Of a stretch of DNA of 64,000 nucleotides, positions 22,601-37,600 are shown one piece after another. Position numbers and translations under genes: made by a program. The notes under the pieces were generated by a model. It did no database searches. It worked only from the letters and a program-made list of their open reading frames with translations, and was not told where the DNA came from. This stretch comes from Rhynochetos jubatus (taxonomy: Eukaryota; Chordata; Aves; Eurypygiformes; Rhynochetidae): positions 43,040,118 through 43,104,117 of the forward strand of contig CM050653.1 of NCBI GenBank assembly GCA_027574665.1. Direction: 5' to 3'. The stretch's first letter is position 1. Each line of letters starts with the position of its first letter.

Positions 22601-25600
22601 CTCTCAAATTGTGGAGTTGTATTAAGAGTTTGTTACAAAAGCATGGATTTGTAACTAGAGGAGTTTTTGCTGATGAAACATACTGGCATTTTCTAATGCT
22701 AGAAAAAACTTACTTTGAACAAAAGCATTAATTCTTATCTTCAGCCTTTCTGTGTGTTTAGGGACTATGGAAAATGAACTGTTGTATTAGTAGTGTTTTT
22801 TTTAAATATGCCTTTAGTGAAAATGAAGTAATTGCAAGTAACACTGTCAAGTATGTTGGTTCTGATAAAGTGGTAATACCCACAAAGCTATGGAAGAGTG
22901 TTTCCAACAAGCAGTACTTCATCAGTTACTTCTGTCAGTGTTTTCAAGGCTTTCTCCTCAGCCCTAAGAGCTATATGAGCCTGATAAATGAAAGCTGAGA
23001 TTCCTGATAATTTAAGACTTTGAACACCGCTTCCATTTTCCTGCCCTTTGTGAAGGGGATAGGTTTCAGTTCTAGGAAATACTAACTGAAAGTGAATATA
23101 TGCTGAGTGTTAATGTGACCTTAATTAAAAAAAACCACATGTAATTAATATCAAATCTGTGTGTTCCTTGAATGGAAATAATGTATATATTTGATTTATA
23201 CTGGTTTGTGCTTGGTTTGAATGAATACTGTGGGTGTATATTGCTAATTGAAAAGACAGCAACCTTTCATATAACCTAAATTCAGCTATTGGCACTTCTC
23301 AGCAGTTTCAAAGTTTACCTCAAACATAACATTTTTTTAAAACAGAAAGAATATATATATGGAATAGGGAAGATAGGATGGTCAACTCTAAAGGAAACAA
23401 AATGAAACAAAAAAACCTCTCAACAAATAAAGCCCCATCAGTTCTTCTATTAAAGAGACCTTGTCTTTTATTGTTTCATTGGAAAATGAATACCCTTAAC
23501 TGTAATAAAGTGATAGCTTTCAGTTTGGCTTGACTTTTAATAATTTGTTTCAAATTACTAAACAAATCTTTCTTTTGAATAATTCACTTGTTAAGGAATC
23601 TTCGCTAGGTGGTTTCTAACTTTATAAGTAAGTTTTTTGCATCTGGATTCTGAACAGGTTCTCTCCTGCACCCAAAAATCTGCCCACCATCGCTGTATGC
23701 TGAGCTCCAACCATCACTCTGATTTGGGAGCAGGGGCTTTTGGGCAGGGGCAAGATAGGAGTTTCCTCCTTCTGTCAGTATAGGGCTTGGAGGAAGAGTG
23801 TCCAGGTATGACAGGGTACCCAAGAATTGTTGCGTGTTACTGTCTGAGTCTGCTCCTGTAAGCTGTCAGGATTCTGCCTGCCTGAAGTACAAATAGTTAA
23901 GCAAATATGACCTAAACCTAAATAACCTTCATTTAAAAAAAAAAGGCGTACTGTCCTAGAGGTGAACCAAGTGTAAATAGCTCTTCTTTATTATTTTTAT
24001 TACTGTTTATTACCACTTTGTTTCAACCCCCCTGAATCCTCCAGACCTCTTCAGTTGCCTCTCTAGACCCAGGTTAAAGCTTAGAATTAGCTTTCTGTTC
24101 TTTCCTTTTTTATCTGGATCAGGCCTTCTGTCCCTTTGCTGGCTGAAGCCAGGCTAGAGTACAGTTGTCACACATGTAACAGTTGTTACATCTGCTGTTA
24201 CTGACCGTGTTATCTTTCCTCTGCTATATTGTGGTGTCTGCAGGGGGGTGGGGAGGGGGAAAGTCTTACGTTGTTGCCAAGTCTTGTGTCAGTGCTCCTC
24301 TCTTGCTTTTTATAAGCATTTATCTTTTCTTTTGCTATTGTGACCAAAGAACTGTGGGGTGTTTTTGTGACCCTCATGCCCTCCTCCCCGCTGCCCTCCT
24401 TGTTGTTTTTTTTTTTAACTGTTGTACAATGGAAGGTAGGTCAGACCTGAAATAGATGTCCTAGTATGTTACTGTTTACTTTTGTACAACATAATGCATT
24501 TTGTGGGCTTTGGAGCTGTGTCGTATATCAGCAGTGGAGGGGAAGGAGCATTTCCTCTTGCTCTCCTTGAATTTCTGATTCAGGTGCCCTTAAGGAAGCA
24601 GTATTGCAGAAAGATGTGATAACTCCTGAATATTCTAGCACTAGAGGTAAATGTTTGTGGCTCAGTTTGGTGAGTCAGACAGTTCTGAAGAGGGATTCAT
24701 TAGATGTTAATTACCTCTTATGCTCTATCCTCCATGCCCCACCATCCAGTGAAATACTTCTGTCATCTTACTGGTTCAGTATTCTTGTTAGAGAGCTGAA
24801 TAATGCAGGTTCAAAAAGTCCTAGAGATATCAGGTAGAGGCTTGGTGATGGAATAAGATCAGGGCTACCTCTTTGACTGCAGCTGGGCCAGTCTTGCAGC
24901 TTAACAACATGCATCTTCACTCCGTGTATTCTGAGCTGTGAGGAAGGCTTTCTGTGGTGTAGGTGACAGAATGCGGAATGGGCAGAAGTGGGGAACTAAA
25001 TTGTAATGAACTCTATGAAGGAATGTGTATCGGGGAGGGGGGCGTTGATTAAAAAATAATGCACAAGGAATTACTGTAGGTGTGTGGTGGGGAAGGTGTA
25101 CATTCAAGCACTCTGTCTAAATTTGTGGTGTATACATTTAGTTTTTAAGCTACTGATGCTGTATTAAAGAATAAAGAAGAAATTACTTTATTTGGACAGA
25201 TAAGGTAACCTTTCCAAATAAAAGACTATAGAAGTGTTATGGTTTGATCCCAGCCAGCAATAAAGTACCACAGAGCCGTTCACTCACCTCCCCCACCGTT
25301 CCTTCTGTAGAGGAGGAGAATCAGAGGAAAAGACAAGGAAGCTTGTGGATTGAGATAAGAACAATTTAATAATTAAATATAAGTTTAATATTTAGTGATA
25401 CCAATAATACTAACAATACTAATATTACTATGAATCATATGTAATGAAAATACAACTACTACCACTACTACTACTAAAATGTAATGAAAATTATGGAAAA
25501 TAAAGCAAATTATACACTTGCTCACCACCAGCTGACCAATGCCCAGCCAGGTCCTACCCGAGTAGCAAGAGTCAGAGAGCCCAAGAGTGATCGCAGCAGA

Positions 25601-28600
25601 ATCAGAGGAAGCCCATGAGTTAGAGAGTGACCGAGAACGCCAGCTGACCCACCAACAACTAACTATGGCCCCCCAGCTGACCCCCAACTTACATACTGAG
25701 CATGACATTCTATGGAATGAAATACCCCTTTGGTCAGTCTGGGTTAGCTGTCCTGGCTGTGTCCCCTCCCAGCTGCTTGTAGAGAAGTTGGGAACACGGG
25801 TGCAGTATCAGAAGCTGAAAAATTCCTTGAATTGATGCAAACACTCCGTAGCGAAACTAAACCCACCAGTGTTGTCAGCACTCAGCGCAAGTCCAAACCA
25901 GCCTCATACCAGCTACTGTGAAGAAATCGGCTCTGTCCTGACTAAAAACCAGCACAATAAGTAGTCTAAGATAGGTGGTTTAGTTTTGAAAAACATTATG
26001 GTTTAAACCTAGTATTTTATTTTCATGCACCTTATTTTCCAGAAGTAGATTTTGACCTTTCATGTAACCTGTTTTGTGTGCCTACGTGAAAAGCAATCTT
26101 CCTGAACGTGTTTACATGTCAATTAATTAAAAGCAGAACATGTGTTTCATAGCTGATATGAGTGATTCCATACCTGGGAGTGGGTTTTATATATATTATT
26201 ATATAGAGAGAACCTGAAAATGGAAACTTAATTTTCCTCATTAAAAATAGTAAATTTCTTTCAAGTCACCCATGAAGAAAACATTATTCTGCATGCTATA
26301 GACTAGTTAGAAAGCTTTCAAAAGCAGATTGAGAAAAAATGTGTAGTTCTAAATGTGGATAACTATGTGAAGAAACTTGTTTCGAAAATTTTATGCTTGG
26401 ACACCTACTGGTGTCCTCTCAAGTGCATGTAGTGAGACCCAGGTATTTTGGAAGAATATATTTTAATCCTAATCTCCCAAATTTAAAGTGAAGGTTAAGT
26501 CAAGGCATGTAAAATTTTTTTACAGAACTTTGAAAATAATACTAAAACTTAAAATTTAACTTCCAGCAACCAATGAAGGTTTTGAGATTAAACATACCAA
26601 ATGTTTTTATAAACATTGGAGAAAAGTGCTCCTTGGAAGCAGATTGCTAGACCAGCTCTAAATAATAGTAGTTTTTGTTCAAAAAATATTTCTTTGCCAT
26701 TTTCTTCAGGTTATTCTGTAATAAGTAATCAAAATGTTGATGTGGAAAGCATAGAAAGATTCTTCTACTCCCTAGTAATTGAAAATCGGGTCTGCTAATT
26801 TTAAAACTTCAGTGTGATTTGCTACTGCTTTTATGAACTGAGTCCTTTTAAATTACCTTTTGAAGTCTGTCTTAAACTTTTCCAATGTTATCGGCTCATC
26901 TAGTTTAGTAAAGCCATTTTAAAATCTGCTGTCTGCATCTTAATGCAATTCCTATTCACATGTAAATACAGTTTGGCACTGAAAGTAAAATAAAGTAGTA
27001 CTTTTAATTTTTTATTTTGTTAAAATGATAAATCTGTGTATTTGTTTACACTGTACACATCTAAACAATTCTGGTTTTTGTTTTTTCCACAAGTTAATAA
27101 AAAGGGCATTAGTAAAGTTAGTGTAAAGGCTGCTTGAGTTAGAACACGTTTGAAAGATTCAGATCTAAACAGCAGATCTCCATTTTCCTGTTGGGCATAA
27201 CAACAACAACAACAACAAAAAGCTACTTTGAAGGTGGGGGGGGGAAAAGCTGTAAAAGAGGATCAAATTGTTTAATCTACTATGTGTGTTTTTCCTGATT
27301 TGTGTGGTAGGGTTGTAACAGATACTAAGCAGTCCTGCTTTCATGGAAGCTGTGTGTCTTGAAGAGGTACTGATTTCTTTTACTCTTTAAGTGAATGAGT
27401 GGGCCTGGGTACACTGAAGCTTCCTCTTCCTTCCTTAAGACATGGAACAGTTGCATGAAGAACTGGACAAATGTCTGCCTTAGAGACTAGCCCAAGCCTC
27501 AGACACCAGCTTTCTTGCTCTGTGAAGGAATCTTCAAGGAGAAAGCAAGGAACAACGTTTTCTCACTATGACAAAATTGCAGGAGCTACAAGATAACACT
27601 GAAAAGATATTTTCTTATAAAACACGAGAAGCCGAGATAAAGTAGGAAAAAACCAAAAAGCTCTTGCTTCCAGGTAACGTGATATGCATTGTTTCTATAA
27701 GAGCAGTTAGACTTTTGGGGTTAAACAGGGCATCTTTACTTGTGAGAAATTGGTAGTATGAGCCTCACTGCAGATACTGGAAAGCAGTGGCCCAACCTGT
27801 GGTAGCTTTGGGGTATTTCGACTTTTCAGGGAAGATAGTGTAGTGGTGTATGAACATGGCAGTCTTGTGTTTATTCCCTTGGTAGTTTTGTACCATGATA
27901 TAAAGACACAACAGTGGCAAGGCATCTGGAGAAAAGTAACACCACCTTAGACCTGTTGACAGAGGGGGTGTTGTAGCGCGTGCAGTCAGTCACGTTATTG
28001 CCTCCGTGCATTGACACAGCGCTCAGTGTTGGCTGAGGTAGTGTTTTTTGTCATACGCTATTTAGCAATTCAAATTCTATGTCTTTTCCACCACTGTTGT
28101 ATTACAGTATTGTTGTGGAATTTTTGAAATATGATGGCACAGTCTTGCAGTAAAATGAAGGCAAGTTGCTCAGAGGAGAGTAGTTGCAAGAGGTGAGGCA
28201 GTTATGCTATTTTGTTATTAAGCAGACCTTGGAGAAGATTTTTCTTAAATGCATAAATAAGAGACTGTGTAAGCATGTGAGGAATCTGCTGAGGGAGCAG
28301 TCCTTACCTGGGTTTGCTGGTGGAGAGGGAGGCAGGCAGGCAGGCAGTCCCGATACTTGAGAGAAAGCAAATCTGAAGTTGTGTCATGTGAACCTGCCCT
28401 TCCTCATAGTAGTTAAATCTTTCAGAATATCCCATATAAACTTTCTTCTTTGCCAGTTGAATGATTAACATACATGTCAGTTAACAGAGATATGATGAAA
28501 ACACTGAAAGATTCAAAAATTAATCTCAAAATATATTTGAAATTATTTTGAGTCTCTTATATGGTACCTTTTATTGAGAGGTGAGTTCTTCTGCCTGCCA

Positions 28601-31600
28601 AGATGTAATTCTTAAGTTACAAATTAAAGGGTAGAGTTTTGATGATCATCAAGATTGTCATCATTTTTAAGGAGCAATCCTGAAAGGTTTTTCTGTAATA
28701 ACTTATGTATGAATGTAGAAAAGTTGTGGGAGGATGAATGGCTGAGGAAGGGGGAGTTTTGGAACAGTGCTCAGGCTTTTTTGACTTGTTGCTGCCTCTG
28801 TTTTCCTCCTTCTGAATTGCTGTGAATGTCTGGAACACCAAACCTATGTTCTTTTCTCATGGTGTTTACTACAGGATTGAGACTGGAGTATGTAGTATAT
28901 TTATAAGACTTACAAAATATTTCAAAATTTGTAAATTCTCTAGAGGAACAGTAGATGTTGCATAGCAGGAGTTGAGCAATTAAACTCAAGCTCCTTTTTC
29001 TTTTTTTAAAGAACACTGGATTCATATTTACCTTAATGAGGCAGAAAAGAATAAATTTTGAAAATATAGCATTCCAAAAAATGTCGCTGTGTTAGCATAG
29101 GCCTTTCTAATAATAAAAAGGCAGATGCATATATTATTGTGGAGCAAGTTGTGTTTGAGAGGAAGCAATGTGATCATTATTAGTAAACTTTTAGAGTTTG
29201 TTCTATGTTTGGGACAGGTTTTTAAAAAAGAACATCATTAATTTTCTTTATGTGGTACTGTGTGTCAAGTAAATATGTTGCTGTTGCTTTTCTTTTGAAG
29301 ATTACAGGGAGGGGAATTTTAGTGGTTACTACCAATCAGTGTTCCTTTTTAGGTCAATATATGAGTTATGAAGTACAAAAACCTCAAGGATCATAGTCAA
29401 GGTGTTTAGTATATCAGTGCAAGGTAAACATGCAAATAACTTAAAGGTATACCTATCCTAATATACTGATAGCTGTTATATTCATGAGAGTTCAAAAACT
29501 TGATTCTGTTGTGCAGTGGAGAATGGCTTTCTGTTGAAGAGTGCAGTTGGATAACTAACCTCCAAGTGGTGTTTGGGTTTTCCTCTATGACTAATGTAAC
29601 GTGACTAGTAATCCTGAAGCTGACAAGAAAAGACTGGGCTTTGTGTGTAGAATAAAATCTTCATGTGTGGGTTCAGTTACTTCTTCCAGCAACTTGACTC
29701 CTGTTCCATGCTATGATGCCAGTTAACATGAGCTGAAAACTAGCCTGTTTGATTTGCTCTCCCCACGTGTTCTTTTGCGGCATGAATGTTTTTAATGTTG
29801 TCTTACTCATGCCTGAAGGTTTTTCTACAATTATTTTCTACAGTTTATTTATTAATCCAAAGACAGTTTGGCAGAGTGAAAATACCTTGGGGTACAATCT
29901 GGGTTCAGTTAGCTGTAGAACCCATAGGATCTGGAAGGAAAGATCACACTGCTGTTGTAGAAATGTGATATTTGACATACAGCCTGAATGGGTTTCAGAG
30001 CTTTTGTTTGTCAGAGGGTCTGTCAGGTTGTGTTGGTCCCTTTCAAAGTAATCTTTGCAGTTGGGAAGTGTGAATGTGCTGAGAGTCTACAGTGCTTTCA
30101 CAGCACTCACACTGATGGTGCCATAAAGCATTAAAAAGGTGAAGGATGCAGGAAACACTGAGTTATAGAGAGATGCTTACCAATGCTGGTAAGGTTCTAA
30201 TGTCTGTACCTCTGACTCCTGGATGTCTTGGCTAGTGGAGGGCTTGTGTATGAGGCGGCTGATGAAACAGTGAACCAAGCACTGAATGACTAAATAACTT
30301 CACTCAGTGGTTCCAAGGATCACAGTTCTAGGAATTTGTAGCAAAACTTAAGATTGATATTGACTCTCACGGAATAGAAATTTATTACAATTTAGTATTG
30401 GCATAGAACTTGTCACTGGATAGGCAACTAAAATCTTTCAGACCCTTAAAAAATGTAACAGTAAAAATTCAATTAAATTGTCATCATGCATGGGCATACG
30501 TTAGACACTTGCTTGTAAGGAAAATAGTAAAACTCAGGGTCTGAATGTACTGCTGATTATACCCAAACCTGTGCCAAATAAAGCAGAACTGTTGCTGTAG
30601 TAAGCTAATATAAGTGTAAATGAATTAATATTTAAAACAATACACATCATTTTCCGGTCAGAAGCAGTTATAGTGAGCATATGTATTTGCGCAAAAGTGG
30701 TATTCTTCACTTCTTAAAAGTCTTGTGGAGCAAGCAAATCCTTAAATTTTCATTTAAAATTAGCGTGCTACTGTATTGTGCATCAATAATCCTAAAATAA
30801 GAATGATAATGCTTTTATTTGTTTAGCTATTTAATAGAATTACATAGCCTCACCTTCCTGAGAATGTCATTTCATGGCACAGCTAAGCAATCTGATGATA
30901 TCTGCTCAAAAGTATGTTTTCTTAACCTTATCCTCCTAGCTGTATGTTTCTGCTCCTTTTGTTGCACCGGTACTTTTCTGGTTCTCTAGCAAGCCTGTTC
31001 AGGAACATGAGCCGCTGGACAAAGGATTACTTCTGGTTGATGAAAAATGGGGGGAAGGCTCTGTTTGCTCCTTGAACTTAGCTTATTGTGAGGTCGGTTT
31101 CATTCCACTATATGGAGTGGAGAAGCCTGGGAGGAGGGAAGAGAGAAGGAATTTTTTCCTTTTGACAGCAATTAACTGCTGTGTTTTCCTGTAATGGGGA
31201 AATCTGACCATCCTCAAGCTATTCTATAACTGAATCATCATAACAATATTCTCTGTAATGTGATGCTTTGAGTCTAGAGCAAATTGTCCAAACCAGGAGA
31301 TAAAAAATTTAGTAATTTAAAACAAACACATTGGTCTCACTAGAGTGAGACTAGTTGTGGATGAGTTTGCTAGGATCTCCTTGCTATGATCAGCTGTGGG
31401 GACGATACGATAGAGAGATTTAGTTCATGCCACTAATGGTATGCAGTGGTCTATGGAAATTTGCTGTGGTAACAGGGAACTGTTACTTTTGTGTGTTTTC
31501 ATCTTGGCAGGAGAGCCAAACCATTTGTTAAACACAGCAGGAGAGTGGTTTATTTTGAAACTCCCTCCAGTTTTGTTTTCGTGGTGGGAGGTATTCTCAG

Positions 31601-34600
31601 CCAGAGTTTTCTTTGGGAAAATTGCAAAACGTTTAGGTAACAGTGTATTTATGGTCTGTCTTTCTAAGGCAAGAAGAGGCCGCTATGATCCAATATATAA
31701 CACCACAGTACAGTCAAGTGCATGTAACTATAGAACTACCTAGTAATTACCATATTGCACCTATAAACTTTCTTGAGGGATAGCATATCTTTTACAAAAG
31801 AGGTAGTTTTGTTTTGAACTGTAAGTGGTAAAAAGTCTACTTCAGCCCTGGATTTCATTACTTAACCTCCCTAGGTTTTACAGCCTAATTACACTAAAAT
31901 TTTACTGTCTTGTCCTACTAAATGGGCTTACCCTACACTTTATTTAAGTAAAGGTCTTGTTGTCAAACTGTCATCTTTTAAAGACTACTTGGGTTCTGAC
32001 CCTTGAGATTGCCAAAGGAAAGAATGACTATAGCTTTTACACAGTACTAGATAAATTTACAGCAAAAACAACCCCCAAAGAGAAACTCTGCAATCATTGC
32101 AAAGAAAGCAGTTACCATAATAAAATATAGTGATTTTAGCATGCACAACAGTTTTGATGTAGTAAACCTGAGCAGCAGCTGCTATCAACTGAGAATCAAT
32201 ATGTTTTTCCATACAGTTACCACTACGCTGTGTTTGTTAAGGGTGTCTAAGACGCTAGCTACATCTGAGGTCACAGTAGGTAGTGTAACTGCATGTCTGC
32301 AAAGGAGGATGCACAGTGTCATAGGTTATAGCATTCCAAACTACTCCAGGATGGTCATCTTGCTGACTTGCGTGTATGTGGATGTGTATATTTGTCATCA
32401 GTCTGGAGTGTTGGAAAATCTGAAACACTATCAAGAATCTGAAGTTTTGAATGGCACAAGAATGTTGGGAAAGTGTCTAAAAAGAATACTAAAAATTGGC
32501 AACATCAAGATTGCAAAGCAGACCCTGAAAATTGGATAACCTGTTAACAGACTAACTAACAAACAAAACCCAGACTTAATGTGAAGCAGAAGACTTAAGC
32601 CCTTTGTGACACTTGGTTAATTCTCTTTAGGGGTTTTCTTATGAAACAACAGATGGTGCTGTTTTGAGAAGTGTTATTGGAGCTCTAACAATATGAACAT
32701 CTTTCATACAGGACAGAATACAAAAGGCATTCTTGAGACAATTCCAAAATATACAGAAGAGATTGTCAGTTTAACAACACTGCAGTTCAGTGCTTACTCA
32801 GTTAAAAAAAGGAAAAAAACCTAAAAATAGGGCTTTCCTGCTATATTTACTTGCATTTTAAGTAGTAGAAAGCAGATTAAAGCATGTTTATTTCTCAATG
32901 ATAAGTTGGAAAGTATAAGCTCCTCCGAGTAAGACTTTTACTGGAAAACAGAAATGCATTTCCTAGTGTCTTAAAGCAATGGCTTGTAGGAATCCCTTAC
33001 CGATAACTCTGTTATGTAGTAATTTCTCACAAACAGAGGTACTCATTCACAGAATGGTCAGGGTTGGAAGGGACCTCTGGACATCATCTAGTCCAACCTC
33101 CTGCCAAGGCAGGTTCATCTAGAGCAGATGGCACAGAAATGTGTCCAGATGGCTTTTGAATATCTCCAGAGAAGGAGACTCCACAACCTCTCTGGGGAGC
33201 CTGTTCCAGTCCTCTGGCACACTCAGAGTAAAGAAGTTTTTCCTCAAGTACCGGTGGAACTTGCTGTGCTCCAGTTTGTGCCCGTTGCCCCTTGGCCTGT
33301 TGCTGGGCACCACTGAAAAGAGTCTGACCCCGTCCTCTTGACACCTGTCCTTTAGATACTGATAAGCATTGATGAGATCCCCTCTCAGTCTTCTCCAGGC
33401 TAAACACACCCAGCTCTCTCAGCCTTCCCTCATAAGGGAGATGTTCCAGTCTCCTAATCATCTTCGTAGCCTCCTCTGGACTCTCTCCAGTAGCTGTCTT
33501 TCTTGAACTGGGGAGCCCAGAACTGGACACAGTACTTTGGTTGCGGTCTCACCAGGGCACAGTAGAGGGGGAGGATGACCTCCCTAGACCTGCTGGCCAC
33601 GCTCTTCTTAATGCCCCTCAGGACACTATTGGCCTTCCTGGCCACGAGTGGACAATGCTGGCTCATAAAATGGACTTTTTCTGGTCTACTGACTTTTGCA
33701 AACATGTTGTGGGACAAGTACAGATATTGGAGATAGGAAAATCGTAGCCTAAATTTATTAGGCTAAGATGTGAGTTCTTACTGTGTGTTACATGTTACTG
33801 AGTTATGACTCATGGTTAGACCCCAGTCCTCAGATGTTCTACAAGCAGAGGCATTTTAGAGAGCTGTCTCAGCAGTCATAAGAATTCAATACTGATACAC
33901 ATGACAGCTGAAAAACTGGCATATGATAAATGCCCATCATGTATTTCACTGACTGTAAAAGCCTCTTGAAGCCTAATAATTGAGAGCAAATAGAAGAGTT
34001 TAATTTAAACAAGATTCAGTCTTTACATATGTAATCCTGTCTTCCCTTTTTTAACATTTGCATCTACTTATTTGAGAAATATTTTTTTATTTTCCTGCTA
34101 ATCACTCGTCCCTTTAGAACAAGTGAACATAGTAGTGCTAACAGAGCTATGGAACCAGTAAATGTGCTAAGGGTGACTCCAGTGAGACAGTGCGTCAAAG
34201 ATGATCATAAAGTAAAGCCAGTAAGGTAAATAAGATAGATATATATCTAAAATATGTATACATACATACAGTGAAGCTCATTGGAAGCTTGAACATCATT
34301 CACAGGACTGCTTCAATGAAGTAAAATTTACGTTGCAACTATTGGCAATGCTTCTTTAGTAGCAATTCTCATTTGTTCTCTTCCGTTTATAGGTGTATTG
34401 TATCTATTTCTTGGTCCTGTTTCTTTTCTGCTTGCTTAGCTGGTCCAAAGCTAAACTTTTTTAGGGTGATGGTGGTGGGGTTGCTACAGTTCAAGACCAA
34501 ATGACAGTGTGGAGACTAAATTAACTTGTATGGTAGAACACTTTAGTCGCACGTGCATGCGATTTTGCAACTTCCCTGTTCAGAGGGAGGTGTGATGTGC

Positions 34601-37600
34601 TCCAGAAGAAAAGTCATGAGAGTTAGTGTCTCAGTTCCAATCTGCTGCATGTAATCCTGATGCAGAATTGGGGGGTCTCCTGCGTTATTTCCCTTTCCTA
34701 TTTTGTATCCTGTCAGTTATGGTACAGGGTAGTAGAGAATGTTGGATTGTCGTTTGGCCAGTTCAGGTTTACTCAGGGCCAAACAACTGGCCGTTGTCAT
34801 CACTGGTGCACAGCCTACTTGTCTCAAAGGTTCTCGAAGGGTGTATTTTATAGCATTTCCATAAACCAACTAGAAAAATGTGGTCTCTAATCTGGAAGAG
34901 AAAGGTAATTTCCCTTATTCTGAATAAAATGAGCTTTATTACTGTGCCTGCTAAGAGATGTAGGGGGGGAAATGCACCAAAGCTTAAATAGCAGAAGCTG
35001 GAGAAGACAAATTAGAGTAGTACAGGGAGAATTGTCCTTGTAACTTGTATGGTGTAGGTTGGTGTGTGGCCTTTTTGAATCTACTCGAGTTGTTTGGATG
35101 AGTTCAGTATCCTTCGCTCGCTGTTCCAATGAGTTTGTGTGCTTTCTTACCCTTTGCTTTCAGTGCTGTCCGAGGCTGCAAGAAAGGCTAGATTGAGAGA
35201 CAACTGATGATACTTTCTTCCGGCTGAGAAATTTGCATGGTTAATCCAGATTTGGAGTTTAGCCTGTATTTACTTTATACAGAGATTTACTGGGAATGGC
35301 TAAATTGGAGTAAAATATTTACCTGAGTGGCAACTGGGTTTTGTCCTCATTATTTGTCTGTTGATAGTTTTTACTGGTCATGTAGCAGCTGTTTCAACGT
35401 TGGTAAATGCCCTGTAAGAGAAGGAGGCTCTTTCAGGTATTGGGCAGGTGATGACAGAGGCTTTTTCAGTTCTGTCTGCTAGTCAGGAAAATAAATCATG
35501 TGAGTTCAAGTTATGTTTATTGGTACTAAGACAATTCTGATTTACAGATAGGTATGTATACTATTAAATGTCATACCTAGCCTCTTAGTAGATACACTCT
35601 TACTGACTCAGAGTGGGGCTTTGCTACATTTGTGTGGTTTTAGTTCAATAGGAAGGAGGTATTTATCAGGAAAAAAATTGCTGCAAGATGCAGCAAATCC
35701 CTGTATCCTCCCCCTAAAAGTGGATTAGTTTTCTGTAACACTGCTTGCTCTTCCAGTCAAGACATTTTTCATCATCTCCAGCCATGTTAGGCTTGAATTC
35801 TCTGTGATTCTCTCTTTTTTTTACAGTTCTTGGTTTATTTAATCAGAAAGCATTCTAAACTGGGATTGTATCGGGTTTAATTACTTCAGTTAGAGAATAT
35901 AAATTATAACAATTGAGAAACTATAGGAGAGGCATTTCAGTGTTTCTTAAGTCCCACTGAATGAATTGTGCAAAATGAAATGTAAAAGAGTAGTTTTTAT
36001 TGTTTCATTTATTACTATTGTTATTCAGAATATTCAGTGGTTTGGGTTCAAGTGCTGAAGCTCAAAATGGATGTTATAAATACTTAACCTGAGGAAGTGG
36101 GTGTCTTTTGTAATATACTGTTGTTTCCTTATTTTGGTTTATCATGCTTAGTAAAAATCACTAAAGTTTGAGTATGTCATAGTTTGTTAAGAAACTGTCA
36201 CATAATCCGTTGATTTTTTTCCTGTTGAGAGGATAGCTTGATCTTAGCACACCTGAAGACTTAACATTTAAATTACATGACAAGTTTTGATTGTAGTTTA
36301 AATCTCCTTCAGGTTTTGTTTATATCTTGAGAGTGACAGATTGAATGAATGAGGTTGACTGTTGGCTTTTTTTTTTAAGACATTATTTGATAATCAGATC
36401 AATGCTTCAAAGAAGGAAGACTCAGAAAGCATTAATAAAAATGACACTTCAAAGAAGATGTCTGTTGAGAGAGTTTATCAGAAAAAGACTCAGCTTGAGC
36501 ACATTCTCCTCCGTCCAGATACCTACATTGGGTCAGTCGAACCCTTAACTCAGGTAAGTGTCACTAAGTTTACAGTCCTAACAGTTTGTGTGGTTTTAAT
36601 GAGGAAACTACTATTCTGCTTAATAAATAGGTGAATCTTTTCTGAATTATCATGCTAGAAACTGTGCTCTTGTTTACGTATGCATGTGTAGAAAGGGGTC
36701 AAGAGAAGGCTTTTTATAGCAGTGCTTGGTTTACCTGTAAAACCCTGCTCAGAAAATGTAGAAGTTCAGTCAAAACATAAACACACACCAATGTGTGTAA
36801 ACACACACATTGGTGTGTGTTTACAAACATGCCTATATGCACACAAACATGTATAGATATTTGTAAGTAGCACTTGCTCCACGTCCAAAAAATGCTGTGG
36901 TCTGTTTGCTTGTGTAGAGAACAGAATTTAAGCCTCCTGATAGCACCTTTTTCCAGCTGTTTTTGTGAAGTTTCAAATTGCTTGGAACTTCACTGTCTGT
37001 GCTATTGGGGTTCCCCACAAAGCAGAAAAAAATGCGTGTTCATTATGAAAGTTTTTGTGGTTAGAGCTGTCATTTTTGCCAAACTTCTGCTTCTGTCTCG
37101 TATGACAGCAGCAATCAGATTGGAAGAGTAAAGTTCCTGAAGTAAGTAGGTCTTGTGGAATCATAGACTGGTTACCAAGACAGTAAATATTCTGTTTTGT
37201 TTACATGTAGTTAATGTGGGTGTATGATGAAGATGTAGGAATGAATTGCAGAGAAGTTACCTTTGTTCCAGGCTTGTACAAGATCTTTGATGAAATTCTT
37301 GGTAAGTGTTTTTAACAGTAATACTGCTTTAGCAATTTCTGAGAGCTCTCAAAGCACATTAATTTGTATCTAAGTTTAAACACAGAGTTAAAATCGCACT
37401 AACCTGCAGGGCATGAAAATTTTAGTGCATTCCGGCACTACAGAGCTGTTTAAAGAGGGAAGAGTGTTTTCAGTTGAACCTGTAAGACAGTGGAACTATT
37501 TGGTACTGAATATCTAAACTAGCTCATTCTTTATGATCAATAGTGTTACAGGATTTTTAATTTGCAGAGTCGATCAGGGCCACAGTTTTAAGATACGTTT

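Larger units (their letters stand above)
19682..36379 (+). other. TOP2B: TOP2B intron 1
   Basis: A 16.7-kb phase-0 GT-AG intron, the largest in the window; its first 200 bp remain GC-rich. It contains a short CR1 tail (about 20365), a weak tRNA-like fragment (21555-21606), A/T-rich simple tracts (about 21771, 22473), an antisense solo LTR (25235-25957), an AAC repeat (about 27199), a GGCA tandem (about 28331) and a CR1 fragment (33048-33670). The open frame of 132 codons at 32141-32539 has no recognisable domain and I treat it as chance. Otherwise I see nothing gene-like. Confidence 0.85.

Noticed and set aside
32141..32539. 132-codon open frame in TOP2B intron 1
   Set aside because: No recognisable domain, isolated in AT-rich intron, no splice-consistent continuation. 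A chance frame is the simplest explanation.
33119..33717. Minus-strand frames with retroelement-like protein
   Set aside because: Not a host gene. They are pieces of CR1 ORF2 in shifted frames and are annotated as a mobile element.
37157..37175. GGAATCATAGACTGGTTA resembling a CR1 end
   Set aside because: The match stops after about 18 bases and the following sequence is not CR1, so I treat it as chance.
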